From: Deferribacteraceae bacterium UBA1873
GTDB lineage: Bacteria; Chrysiogenota; Deferribacteres; Deferribacterales; Flexistipitaceae
Reading direction: 5' to 3'
NCBI GenBank assembly: GCA_002338145.1
Contig: DDHP01000009.1
Coordinates: forward strand, 27,730 to 34,448
Length of the DNA stretch: 6,719 nucleotides
Position numbers and translations under genes: made by a program. Below, piece after piece: positions 1 to 5,992 of this stretch; position 1 is the stretch's first letter, and each line of letters begins with the position of its first letter. The notes beneath the pieces were generated by a model. That model did no database searches, was not told the DNA's origin, and was given only the letters and a program-made list of their open reading frames with translations.

Positions 1-126
1 AATATTCTGTGCGAAGCCTTTCCTTCGGTCATTATTGCAAATGCCTTCAGCTTTAAAAAACGTGATTTTTTTGAGATAGAAGCGGCTGAAAGGGAAAATG
101 TAGAGGTTTCTTTTTCTCAGCCATGA
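1..126 (+). CDS. lemA: LemA family protein, C-terminal fragment (gene begins before the window)
   Basis: Frame 1 is open from the first base to a TGA at 124-126 and encodes 41 residues. The peptide has the character of the LemA C-terminus: a 'FPSVIIANAFSFKKRDFFE' stretch followed by an Ala/Glu-rich segment and a 'VEVSF' strand. In LemA proteins this is the end of the helical bundle that follows an N-terminal membrane anchor. LemA proteins are small membrane-anchored proteins of poorly defined function, often encoded beside a DUF2207 or TPM-domain protein with a Gly-rich tail, and that is what follows here. The stop codon overlaps the next start as ATGA, so the two genes are probably in one operon and translationally coupled. 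The call rests on a short peptide plus context. The N-terminal part, and therefore the membrane anchor, cannot be seen. Confidence 0.8.
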   Translation, partial: NILCEAFPSVIIANAFSFKKRDFFEIEAAERENVEVSFSQP

Positions 127-1838
127 AAAAAATTTTTTACTTAATACTAATATTTTTTGTCTACAGTTTTGTCCATGCTGAAAATTTTACCATAGAGAAT
201 TATAACAATGAGATTTTTCTCCGGGAAAATTCCGTAATAGAAGTAAAAGAAGAAATAACAGTTAGATTTTCATCTCCCAGACACGGAATTTTCAGGAAAA
301 TCCCTTATAAATATGATATCACCGGTGCACAAAATCTCCCGGCGGAATTCACCTCTTTTTCAGGCTCAGCAAAAGACTCCTATAAATTGAAAATATACGA
401 CATTAATGTTGAAAATTATAATTATAAAATCAGCAAAGATGGCAATTTCATAACAATAAGAATAGGTTCTGCCAACAAATATGTCAGAGGACGTGTAACA
501 TATAATATTTCATACAAAGTGGCCGGCGGCATTCTCAATTTCGAAGACCGTCAGGAATTTTACTGGAATCTGATAGGCAGCCAGTGGCCGGTGAGTATTG
601 AAAAATCATCGTTTTCAGTTTTTTTTCCAAAACCCCTGAAATTAAGTAAAGAGGATTTTTTCCTTTTCAGAGGCAGCTATGGTGAAAAGACGGAAGTTGA
701 AAACGTAAACATTCAGCCAAAAACAATATACGGATCAACTGAAAAACCGTTTTCTCCACGTGAAGGGATGACTATAGGGATAAAATTCCCTCCCAAATAT
801 TTCGGTAAAATATCTTATTATAAATCATTTCAGCTTTTCTTAGCCGACAATTGGGCATTGTTTATTCCTTTTTTCGTTTTTATTGGCCTTTTTGCTTTAT
901 GGTATTTTATCGGCAGGGACAAAAAGATAATAAACATTGTCCACTATAAAATTCCAAATACAATCACCCCTGCAGAAGCCGGCTTCATTATAGATGACAA
1001 AGGGGATAACAGAGATTTGACCTCACTTATTTTCTACTGGGCATCAAAAGGTTTTATCAGTATCGAAGAAGTTGAGGATGAAGGGTTCTTTTCATCCAAA
1101 GACTATATCCTGACAAAAGAAAAAGAACTTAACAAGGATGCCAAGCCTTTTGAAAAAACAATCTTTTACGGACTTTTCCCTGCGAACACAACCAATGTCC
1201 GAATCTCCTCACTGAAAGACAATTTTTACACATATATGAAACAGGCAAAAGAAGAGCTGCGTGATGAAATAAACAAAAGCGGAGTTTACGAAGGTTTCAG
1301 CAGACAGCTGGGAAGGCTTATGAAATCTGCAGCTGCTATTATACTGTTTGCCGGCGTATATCTCGGTGCCAGTTTGCACAGAATAGATTTTATCGTTGCA
1401 GGAATTCTCACTTCTATTATCGTTTTTATTTTTGGATATATAATGCCCAAAAAATCCGATGCCGGTTTAAAAAGGTATCAAAAAATAAAAGGATTTAAAG
1501 ATTTTATAGATATGGTGGAGGAACCTAAACTTAATATTTTCTTAAAAAAAGACCCTTCATATTTTGACAAGACGCTGCCTTACGCTGTTGTTTTCGGGCT
1601 CACCACAAAATGGGCTGAAAAATTTGAAAATATTTTAACCAGTCCACCTTCATGGTACCGCAGCCGTACTATGGATAATTTTTCATTGATATATCTGGCG
1701 AGCTCAATTGAAAGCTCTGCAAAAACCATGAGCAGTATCATGACTTCCCAGCCCAAATCTTCCGGTTCCGGCGGTTTCGGCGGAGGCGGTGGGTTCTCCG
1801 GCGGCGGTTTTGGCGGTGGAGGCGGTGGAAGTTGGTAA
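123..1838 (+). CDS. DUF2207 domain-containing membrane protein with Gly-rich C-terminal tail
   Basis: This is a 571-residue protein of the DUF2207 family, whose biochemical role is unknown. Residues 1-19 form a Sec-type signal peptide or first membrane segment (MKK followed by a hydrophobic run ending VHA). Residues about 20-240 are a beta-rich extracytoplasmic domain with the family's 'HGIFRKIP' motif near residue 54. A membrane segment follows at about 245-263. A cytoplasmic region of about 264-400 contains 'ITPAEAGFIIDDKGDNRDLTS', the usual conserved patch after the first helix. A second hydrophobic hairpin spans about 403-440. The tail, from about residue 547, is almost pure Gly with Phe and Ser and ends GGSW, as in many LemA-linked partners. 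The ATG overlaps the lemA stop as ATGA. The nearest SD-like GAGG (103-106) is too far upstream, which favours coupling from lemA. The length is typical and the frame is intact. The LemA/DUF2207 pairing suggests a membrane complex, but I infer no activity. Confidence 0.9.
   Translation: MKKIFYLILIFFVYSFVHAENFTIENYNNEIFLRENSVIEVKEEITVRFSSPRHGIFRKIPYKYDITGAQNLPAEFTSFSGSAKDSYKLKIYDINVENYNYKISKDGNFITIRIGSANKYVRGRVTYNISYKVAGGILNFEDRQEFYWNLIGSQWPVSIEKSSFSVFFPKPLKLSKEDFFLFRGSYGEKTEVENVNIQPKTIYGSTEKPFSPREGMTIGIKFPPKYFGKISYYKSFQLFLADNWALFIPFFVFIGLFALWYFIGRDKKIINIVHYKIPNTITPAEAGFIIDDKGDNRDLTSLIFYWASKGFISIEEVEDEGFFSSKDYILTKEKELNKDAKPFEKTIFYGLFPANTTNVRISSLKDNFYTYMKQAKEELRDEINKSGVYEGFSRQLGRLMKSAAAIILFAGVYLGASLHRIDFIVAGILTSIIVFIFGYIMPKKSDAGLKRYQKIKGFKDFIDMVEEPKLNIFLKKDPSYFDKTLPYAVVFGLTTKWAEKFENILTSPPSWYRSRTMDNFSLIYLASSIESSAKTMSSIMTSQPKSSGSGGFGGGGGFSGGGFGGGGGGSW
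1818..1822 (+). promoter_or_regulatory. Ribosome binding site for the TTG-started gene, inside the Gly-codon tail
   Basis: GGAGG lies 9 nt before the TTG at 1832 and is formed by glycine codons of the upstream DUF2207 gene. It supports the TTG as the real start. The N-terminal strand 'VRTAVFTANIIGF' begins immediately after it, as expected for a formyltransferase fold, and there is no in-frame ATG before residue 99. Confidence 0.65.
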
Positions 1839-2704
1839 GAACAGCAGTTTTCACAGCCAATATTATTGGATTCAAACTTCTCGAAAGGCTACACTCACTT
1901 AACTTTCACCCGAAGATAATTACATACGATACCGCTTTCCGGCGTACCGGCCTGTCAAAGGATTTTTCACCTTTCGGGGATAAATTCAGTATAATATATC
2001 TGCAGGATAACAAATATGAGTACAATAAAAATATCCTGGACAGACTAAACTGCGATAACGCCGTATGTATCGACTGGACAAAAGATTTTTTTAAAAAAAG
2101 CACACCGGAATTTAATGTTATTCAAATGCAGCCCTCGCTTCTGCCGAAATACAGGGGATATGGTTGTATCAGCGAACAGTTTGAAAAGGGAGTTTATCAA
2201 AGCGGCGTCACTTTTTATAATTCTTCCGACAAAGTTGACGCCGGCGATATCATTTATCAGAAAACGCTGCGAATTGAATATGACGATTATCCGGAAGATT
2301 TTATCGAAAATATCGTTAACATATCTGCCGGATTTATCATAGATATTGAAAAAAACGGATTGAAAAATTACAAAACCTTTCCACAAAATGATGATGAAGC
2401 TTTTTATATTATCCGAAAGCGTTCAAAAAACGCTATAATAGATTTCGGGAGGGATGCATACAGTATTTACAATCAGATAAGGGCATTCAGCAGACCGTTT
2501 TTCGGAGCTTATTTTTATTCAAACGGTAGCAAAGTTAAAGTATTCAGAGCCAAAACGGAAAAATGGCAGGGATATTTCGGAGAGCCCGGTGAAATAATCA
2601 AAAATGATGAAAAAGGAGCGGAAATTGCCTGCGGTTCCGGAACAATAGCACTAACAGAGGTTGAAATAATGGGACATACGCATAAAGCATACATCCCTTT
2701 ATAA
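1832..2704 (+). CDS. Formyltransferase-family protein (Fmt/ArnA-like) with altered catalytic residues
   Basis: The 290-residue protein has the two-domain layout of 10-formyl-THF-dependent formyltransferases such as methionyl-tRNA formyltransferase and ArnA. An N-terminal Rossmann-like domain starts at 'VRTAVFTANIIGFKLLERL'. The signature loop 'QMQPSLLPKYRG' is at residues 98-109 and 'VDAGD' at 135-139. The C-terminal barrel-like domain covers about 200-290, with 'NQIRAFSRPFFGAY' matching the RAx-x-PxxGA motif of the Fmt C-terminal domain. In E. coli Fmt the triad is Asn106, His108 and Asp144. The equivalent positions here are Gln98, Gln100 and Asp136, and the His-to-Asp spacing of 36 is identical. 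Two of three catalytic residues are therefore replaced, so ordinary formyl transfer is doubtful. It starts with TTG within the last codons of the DUF2207 gene. It is unlikely to be the housekeeping fmt, since no def or rsm genes are adjacent and it is slightly short. It could be a binding, regulatory or altered-chemistry homologue, and its substrate is unknown. Confidence 0.85.
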   Translation: MVRTAVFTANIIGFKLLERLHSLNFHPKIITYDTAFRRTGLSKDFSPFGDKFSIIYLQDNKYEYNKNILDRLNCDNAVCIDWTKDFFKKSTPEFNVIQMQPSLLPKYRGYGCISEQFEKGVYQSGVTFYNSSDKVDAGDIIYQKTLRIEYDDYPEDFIENIVNISAGFIIDIEKNGLKNYKTFPQNDDEAFYIIRKRSKNAIIDFGRDAYSIYNQIRAFSRPFFGAYFYSNGSKVKVFRAKTEKWQGYFGEPGEIIKNDEKGAEIACGSGTIALTEVEIMGHTHKAYIPL

Positions 2705-2709
2705 AAATA

Positions 2710-4233
2710 CTAAACAGTTTTTCTAAACATTCTACCTTTAACAGTTCTGATTAGCGGCAAAGATAAAAAACCCGCACTGATAATATTTATTATCAGTGTA
2801 ATATCTCTTTCCCACATAAAACTTATGGATCCATTGTAAACTATAAGCGACCTTCTCAAATTATCCTCCATTAGTCCACCTAAGATAAAACCAAGCAGTA
2901 AAGGAGCCATGGGAAATGATGTCAACCTTAAAAACAGTGCACATATTGCAACAATAACCATAAGCTTAATATCAAAAGCATTAAATGTAACCAGATACAC
3001 GCCAATTATTGAGAAAAAGAGTATTATCGGAACCATAAGATTTCTGGGTACTGCAAGAATCCTTGCAAGATAGGGCACAAGAGGCAGATTAAGAATCAGA
3101 AGAAATATATTGCCTATATACATCGAAACAATAACACCCCAGAAAACCTCAGGGCTATCAATAAACATACGAGGCCCAGGTTCAAGCCCATAAGCAATCA
3201 GTGCTCCCAACATAACAGCCGTAGTGCCAGAACCTGGGATACCCAAAGTTAATAAGGGGACAAATGAGCCAGTACTTGCCGCATTATTACCTGCTTCAGG
3301 GGCAGCAAGCCCTTTTACACTTCCCTTCCCAAACTCCTTCTGATCTTCTGGTTTGGCTATATTTCTCTCCATTCCATATGAGATGAAAGAACCCAAGGTA
3401 GCCCCGGCACCCGGAAGTACACCTATAAAAAAACCAACTAAGGAAGAGCGCATTATTGTGGGAATTATTTTTTTGATTTCAAACTTTGGCACTTTCAGAC
3501 TTTTAAAGCCTACCTCTTTAGGCTTATAACTGTCAGAAGAAGCATCTTTGTTTAAAACAATAAATAGGGCTTCTGTAATTGCAAATGTTGCCATGGCCAG
3601 TAAAAGAAAATCTATACCGTCCAAAAGCTGAACAGAACCAAAAGTATACCTTTGAGTACCTGAAATCTGGTCAGTACCTATTGTTGATAACATCAATCCA
3701 AAAACTGCCATGAGAACAGCTTTTAAAAACTTCCCTTTTCCGGCAAATGCAGATACAGCTGTCAATCCCAGAATCATAAGCGCAAAATAATCTGCAGACT
3801 GAAAACTCTTAGAAACAGAAGCTAAAGCTGGTGCAAAAAACATCAATAAAATAACTCCTACTGTACCACCGGTAAAAGAGGAATATGCAGCTATAGCCAG
3901 TGCTTTGCCCGCATATCCCTTTCTTGCCATAGGATACCCGTCAATTGCAGTGGCAACAACAGCAGCTTCTCCCGGAGCATTAATAAGTATAGAAGCTGTA
4001 GAGCCTCCGAATATAGCACCGTAATAAACACCAGCGAGCATTATCATCCCTGAAGCCGGATCCAAACCATAAGTAACCGGGATTAAAAGGGCAACAGCCG
4101 TAATAGGGCCGAAGCCGGGAATCATTCCTATGATGGTTCCCACAAAACACCCTGTCAGCACAAAGATTATATTAATAGGGTCGGATACTGTACCAATGCC
4201 CATTGATAGGCCGCCCAGCATTGATTCAATCAT
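2710..4233 (-). CDS. tctA: Tripartite tricarboxylate transporter, large membrane subunit TctA
   Basis: This 507-residue protein is the full usual length for TctA, the large permease subunit of the TctCBA secondary transporter. It carries substrate released by the binding protein TctC across the inner membrane, driven by a cation gradient. It is hydrophobic throughout, with about 10-12 membrane segments. Hallmarks are the two repeat-related motifs 'VGTIIGMIPGFGP' (31-43) and 'GFFIGVLPGAGATLGSFISYG' (267-287), the segment 'APEAGNNAAS' (311-320), and 'LGIPGSGTTAVMLGAL' (330-345). The ATG overlaps the tctB stop as ATGA, and GGGAG lies 7 nt upstream (4241-4245). It is therefore translated as part of tctCBA and probably coupled to tctB. 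It ends with TAG only 5 bp from the stop of the converging formyltransferase-like gene. The substrate (citrate, another di- or tricarboxylate, or an unrelated small acid) cannot be read from TctA. Confidence 0.96.
   Translation of the reverse strand: MIESMLGGLSMGIGTVSDPINIIFVLTGCFVGTIIGMIPGFGPITAVALLIPVTYGLDPASGMIMLAGVYYGAIFGGSTASILINAPGEAAVVATAIDGYPMARKGYAGKALAIAAYSSFTGGTVGVILLMFFAPALASVSKSFQSADYFALMILGLTAVSAFAGKGKFLKAVLMAVFGLMLSTIGTDQISGTQRYTFGSVQLLDGIDFLLLAMATFAITEALFIVLNKDASSDSYKPKEVGFKSLKVPKFEIKKIIPTIMRSSLVGFFIGVLPGAGATLGSFISYGMERNIAKPEDQKEFGKGSVKGLAAPEAGNNAASTGSFVPLLTLGIPGSGTTAVMLGALIAYGLEPGPRMFIDSPEVFWGVIVSMYIGNIFLLILNLPLVPYLARILAVPRNLMVPIILFFSIIGVYLVTFNAFDIKLMVIVAICALFLRLTSFPMAPLLLGFILGGLMEDNLRRSLIVYNGSISFMWERDITLIINIISAGFLSLPLIRTVKGRMFRKTV
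2775..2798 (-). repeat. 24-bp perfect palindrome with - strand T-run, terminator-like, inside the tctA 3' end
   Basis: The arms CACTGATAATA (2775-2785) and TATTATCAGTG (2788-2798) are perfect 11-bp complements around two bases. As RNA this would fold with about 10 pairs and a 4-nt loop. Read on the - strand, the palindrome is followed after four bases (CGGG) by TTTTTT (2765-2770), which resembles a weak intrinsic terminator or pause site. It lies within tctA, about 63 bp before the stop, and encodes residues around Ile478-Ser486. The stem is AT-rich and the gap before the T-run is not canonical, so termination activity is a guess. The palindrome itself is plain. Confidence 0.5.
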
Positions 4234-4715
4234 TTTATCACTCCCAACATGTAAAACAATTCACCAGGTGCCATGTACATGCCTAAAATTGCGGATAAGA
4301 AAAACCATAAAACAAACACTAATAGAGCAGCTGAAATAATCATAATAAGAAATCTCCGTTCACCCAGAATATAAAAACCTATCACCAGAAACAAAAACGA
4401 AGATATAAGAAAACCAAGAAATGGCATAACAAAACCATATAAAGCCATAAGTATTAGAAGAAAAATCGTTGTACTCCATACCTTTCCTTTAAAAGCAGTT
4501 TCAAAATGATCCTTACCTTCCGGATCGACAGAAGGTAAAACTATAATTAAAACCGAAATGATTATTCCCGTTATACTTAAGGCAAAGGGCATAGTCTTAG
4601 AGTTAAAACTTTCTTGCCTGGCAAAATAGCTTAGAGGTATTTGTGTGGCACCGTATCCGTATGCAATAGAAAACAAAAACATGGCAAAGGCACCCAGTTT
4701 CTCTTTTGTTAACAT
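4230..4715 (-). CDS. tctB: Tripartite tricarboxylate transporter, small membrane subunit TctB
   Basis: This 161-residue protein is the normal size for TctB, the poorly conserved small membrane subunit that works with TctA. It has four to five hydrophobic segments at about residues 8-24, 43-61, 80-97, 98-116 and 121-145. The loop 'FARQESFNSKTMPF' (31-44) occupies the place of the family's motif between the first two helices. Identification relies on size, topology and position between tctC and tctA, because TctB sequences diverge strongly. The ATG has a close AGGAG (4722-4726) six bases upstream. The stop overlaps the tctA start as ATGA. A 74-bp gap holding a stem-loop separates it from tctC, so its expression may be set below that of the binding protein. 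Confidence 0.92.
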   Translation of the reverse strand: MLTKEKLGAFAMFLFSIAYGYGATQIPLSYFARQESFNSKTMPFALSITGIIISVLIIVLPSVDPEGKDHFETAFKGKVWSTTIFLLILMALYGFVMPFLGFLISSFLFLVIGFYILGERRFLIMIISAALLVFVLWFFLSAILGMYMAPGELFYMLGVIK

Positions 4716-4742
4716 ATTATTCTCCTGTAAATTTGTGAGGAG

Positions 4743-4767
4743 AGACCCCGAAATTTTAACGGGGTCT
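4743..4767 (-). promoter_or_regulatory. Intercistronic stem-loop between tctC and tctB
   Basis: AGACCCCG (4743-4750) and CGGGGTCT (4760-4767) form a perfect 8-bp, GC-rich stem around a 9-nt AT loop, standing out in an AT-rich region. On the transcribed (-) strand it is followed by CTCCTCAC and not a U-run, so it is not a standard intrinsic terminator. It fits an RNA processing or 3'-end-protecting hairpin, or a partial terminator. Such elements are known to favour the first, binding-protein gene of transport operons. The structure is seen directly, and the role is inferred. Confidence 0.6.
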
Positions 4768-4780
4768 ATAAACGTTTATT

Positions 4781-4797
4781 TGCAGTTAATTACTGCA
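4781..4797 (-). repeat. Short inverted repeat spanning the tctC stop codon
   Basis: TGCAGT (4781-4786) and ACTGCA (4792-4797) are perfect 6-bp arms around a 5-nt spacer, and the tctC TAA (4790-4792) lies at their edge. A further 12-bp self-complementary sequence, ATAAACGTTTAT, lies at 4768-4779. With the larger stem-loop at 4743-4767, the 3' end of tctC therefore carries three inverted repeats in a row. Each small one alone could be chance. Confidence 0.35.
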
Positions 4798-5776
4798 GGA
4801 ATCCAAGTCTTTTCATCATATCACCGACATCCTTTTCCTGCTTTTCAAGAAATGCCAAAAACTCTTTATCCGGGTGAAAAAGGTTCTGCCATCCATATTT
4901 CTTCCTCATTTTATCCCACATATCAGTATCATACATTTTTTCCAAAATTGAAACATAAGCATCTATTTTACTTTGACTTAAATTTGGAGGTCCGAAAAAA
5001 CCTCTCCAGTTGGCAAACTCCATATCGTAACCCAACTCTTTAAGTGTTGGTACCTCCGGAGCTTCAGGAAGTCTCTCAGGGGCAGTAACCGCCAAGATTT
5101 TAATTTCCCCTTGTTTGGCTAAAGATACAGCTTCACCAAAGCCGGTTGATAACATCTGTGTATCACCTGAAAGCAATCCTGCCATGGCTTTACCGCCCGC
5201 GTCATAGGGCACATATTGCAACTTTAAAGGGTCACCTCCTGCAGCGTTAATAGCCATAGCAGCAACCAAATGATCCATGCCGCCTTTAACCGAACCGCCT
5301 GCTACTTTAATGGAATTAGGGTTTTCCTTAAAAGCCGTAACAATATCTTTGAAGCTATTAAATTCAGATTTGACAGGAACAACTAAAGCCGCATAATCAG
5401 CAATTACTGACGCTACCGGTGTCAAATCTCTGAATGACTGGGGAAATACACCGGTTAATGATCTGACAATAATAGGTGTTGAATTAACCATCAAAGTTGA
5501 TTTTTGCCTTTTTGCAGTAGTGATAAGATAGTTAATAGCCACACCGCCACCACCACCGGACCTATTTTCAAAAGACGCTTCTTCAATAATTCCGGTATCC
5601 TGCAAAACCTTTCCAACAGTCCTGGCTGTTGTATCCCATCCGCCACCGGCACCACCGGGAATGAGAAAATGAATTTTTTCAACACTTGTTTCAGCCTTAA
5701 CATCCCCCGCACCAACAAAAACAAAAGATGAGAAAGCCAAAACACAAATAAGTAAACCAAAAAATTTCCTGAACAT
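4790..5776 (-). CDS. tctC: Tripartite tricarboxylate transporter, periplasmic binding protein TctC
   Basis: This 328-residue protein is the normal size for a TctC/Bug-type solute receptor, which binds a carboxylate in the periplasm and delivers it to TctA/TctB. Residues 1-28 are a Sec signal peptide: MFRK, a hydrophobic core, then 'DVKA' with cleavage predicted before Glu29. There is no lipobox Cys at the cleavage site. Ligand-loop hallmarks are 'IPGGAGGGWDTTAR' (39-52), 'NRSGGGGG' (71-78), the 'VPYDAGGKAMAGLLSGD' segment (189-205) and 'LAVTAPERLP' (228-237). The GGGWD form is nearer to Salmonella TctC-type receptors than to many Bordetella Bug proteins, which is consistent with a tricarboxylate but not proof. 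The ATG has a strong AGGAGG (5782-5787) five bases upstream. It is the first gene of tctCBA, directly downstream of the palindrome-rich control region and the response regulator gene. Confidence 0.95.
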   Translation of the reverse strand: MFRKFFGLLICVLAFSSFVFVGAGDVKAETSVEKIHFLIPGGAGGGWDTTARTVGKVLQDTGIIEEASFENRSGGGGGVAINYLITTAKRQKSTLMVNSTPIIVRSLTGVFPQSFRDLTPVASVIADYAALVVPVKSEFNSFKDIVTAFKENPNSIKVAGGSVKGGMDHLVAAMAINAAGGDPLKLQYVPYDAGGKAMAGLLSGDTQMLSTGFGEAVSLAKQGEIKILAVTAPERLPEAPEVPTLKELGYDMEFANWRGFFGPPNLSQSKIDAYVSILEKMYDTDMWDKMRKKYGWQNLFHPDKEFLAFLEKQEKDVGDMMKRLGFLQ

Positions 5777-5793
5777 AAAATCCTCCTTTTATA

Positions 5794-5810
5794 ATATTGT
5801 TATACAATAT
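5794..5810. promoter_or_regulatory. Palindrome P1, candidate operator at the tctC promoter
   Basis: ATATTGT and ACAATAT are perfect 7-bp arms around TAT. The element overlaps the predicted -10 and start point of tctC. Related ATTGT/ACAAT half-sites recur upstream (5875-5879, 5888-5892, 5963-5967). It could bind the response regulator encoded next door or another repressor. The palindrome is seen, and its binding partner is inferred. Confidence 0.45.
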
Positions 5811-5834
5811 GTGAAAAAATCACATACATATCAA
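5806..5834 (-). promoter_or_regulatory. Predicted sigma-70-type promoter of tctCBA
   Basis: On the - strand, TTGATA (5834-5829) and CATATT (5811-5806) are separated by exactly 17 bp. They match the -35 consensus at 5/6 positions and the -10 at 4/6. The expected start near 5799 would give a leader of about 23 nt containing the AGGAGG of tctC. AT-rich DNA gives many such matches. The extra support is spacing, distance to the gene and the lack of coding sequence. No -24/-12 sigma-54 motif was seen. Confidence 0.45.
5808..5826. promoter_or_regulatory. Palindrome P2, candidate operator between -35 and -10 of tctC
   Basis: TATGTGA and TCACATA are perfect 7-bp arms around AAAAA. The core resembles a CRP site (TGTGA-N6-TCACA), but the spacer is 5 rather than 6 bases, so the arms are out of the usual register. 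It sits in the promoter spacer and overlaps P1 by three bases. Occupancy there would most simply repress. Confidence 0.4.
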
Positions 5835-5837
5835 AAA

Positions 5838-5854
5838 GTTAAAAAGGTTTTAAC
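5838..5854. promoter_or_regulatory. Palindrome P3, candidate activator site upstream of the tctC -35
   Basis: GTTAAAA and TTTTAAC are perfect 7-bp arms around AGG, the same 7-3-7 layout as P1. The centre is roughly 47 bp upstream of the predicted start, a typical place for an activator contacting RNA polymerase. The neighbouring CitB/DcuR-type regulator is the natural candidate. No binding consensus for it is known from this sequence. Confidence 0.4.
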
Positions 5855-5873
5855 ATAACCAGATTTATATCGT

Positions 5874-5893
5874 TACAATACTCAAACATTGTA
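5874..5893. promoter_or_regulatory. Inverted repeat P4, distal candidate regulator site
   Basis: TACAAT and ATTGTA are 6-bp arms separated by 8 bases. The halves match the ATTGT/ACAAT core of P1. The centre is about 81 bp from the centre of P1, and a lone ATATTGT at 5961-5967 lies about another 81 bp on. This could be a weaker upstream binding site or AT-rich coincidence. Confidence 0.25.
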
Positions 5894-5992
5894 TTGAAAA
5901 TTCACAAAAGTAAATAATATCAGAATAAAAAGAATATTTTCTTTAAAATTGATTTAGTTCATATTGTTCACGGATAGGTCTATAGGGAGGTA

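Noticed and set aside
1760..1835. G-quadruplex or tandem DNA repeat in the G-rich tail of the DUF2207 gene
   Set aside because: The G-runs are mostly two bases long and irregular. Gly-rich coding explains the composition.
1906..2386. Open frames on the - strand and a second + frame inside the formyltransferase-like gene
   Set aside because: They are shadows of a gene with clear family motifs. Their translations show no domain character and no plausible ribosome binding site.
4130..4339. + strand open frame across the tctA/tctB junction
   Set aside because: Antisense to two well-supported genes, with no family features in its product.
4743..4767. Rho-independent terminator after tctC
   Set aside because: There is no U-run after the stem on the transcribed strand, and tctB and tctA follow without another evident promoter.
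4645..5043. 132-codon + strand open frame over the tctB start and tctC end
   Set aside because: Antisense to tctB and tctC and crosses the hairpin gap. The product is low-complexity and resembles no family.
5491..5760. Open frames on both strands inside the tctC 5' region
   Set aside because: Out-of-frame shadows of the signal peptide and N-terminal domain of TctC.
5808..5826. CRP binding site
   Set aside because: The TGTGA and TCACA arms are present, but the spacer is 5 rather than 6 bases, and a global CRP in this organism is not established. It is kept only as an unnamed palindrome.
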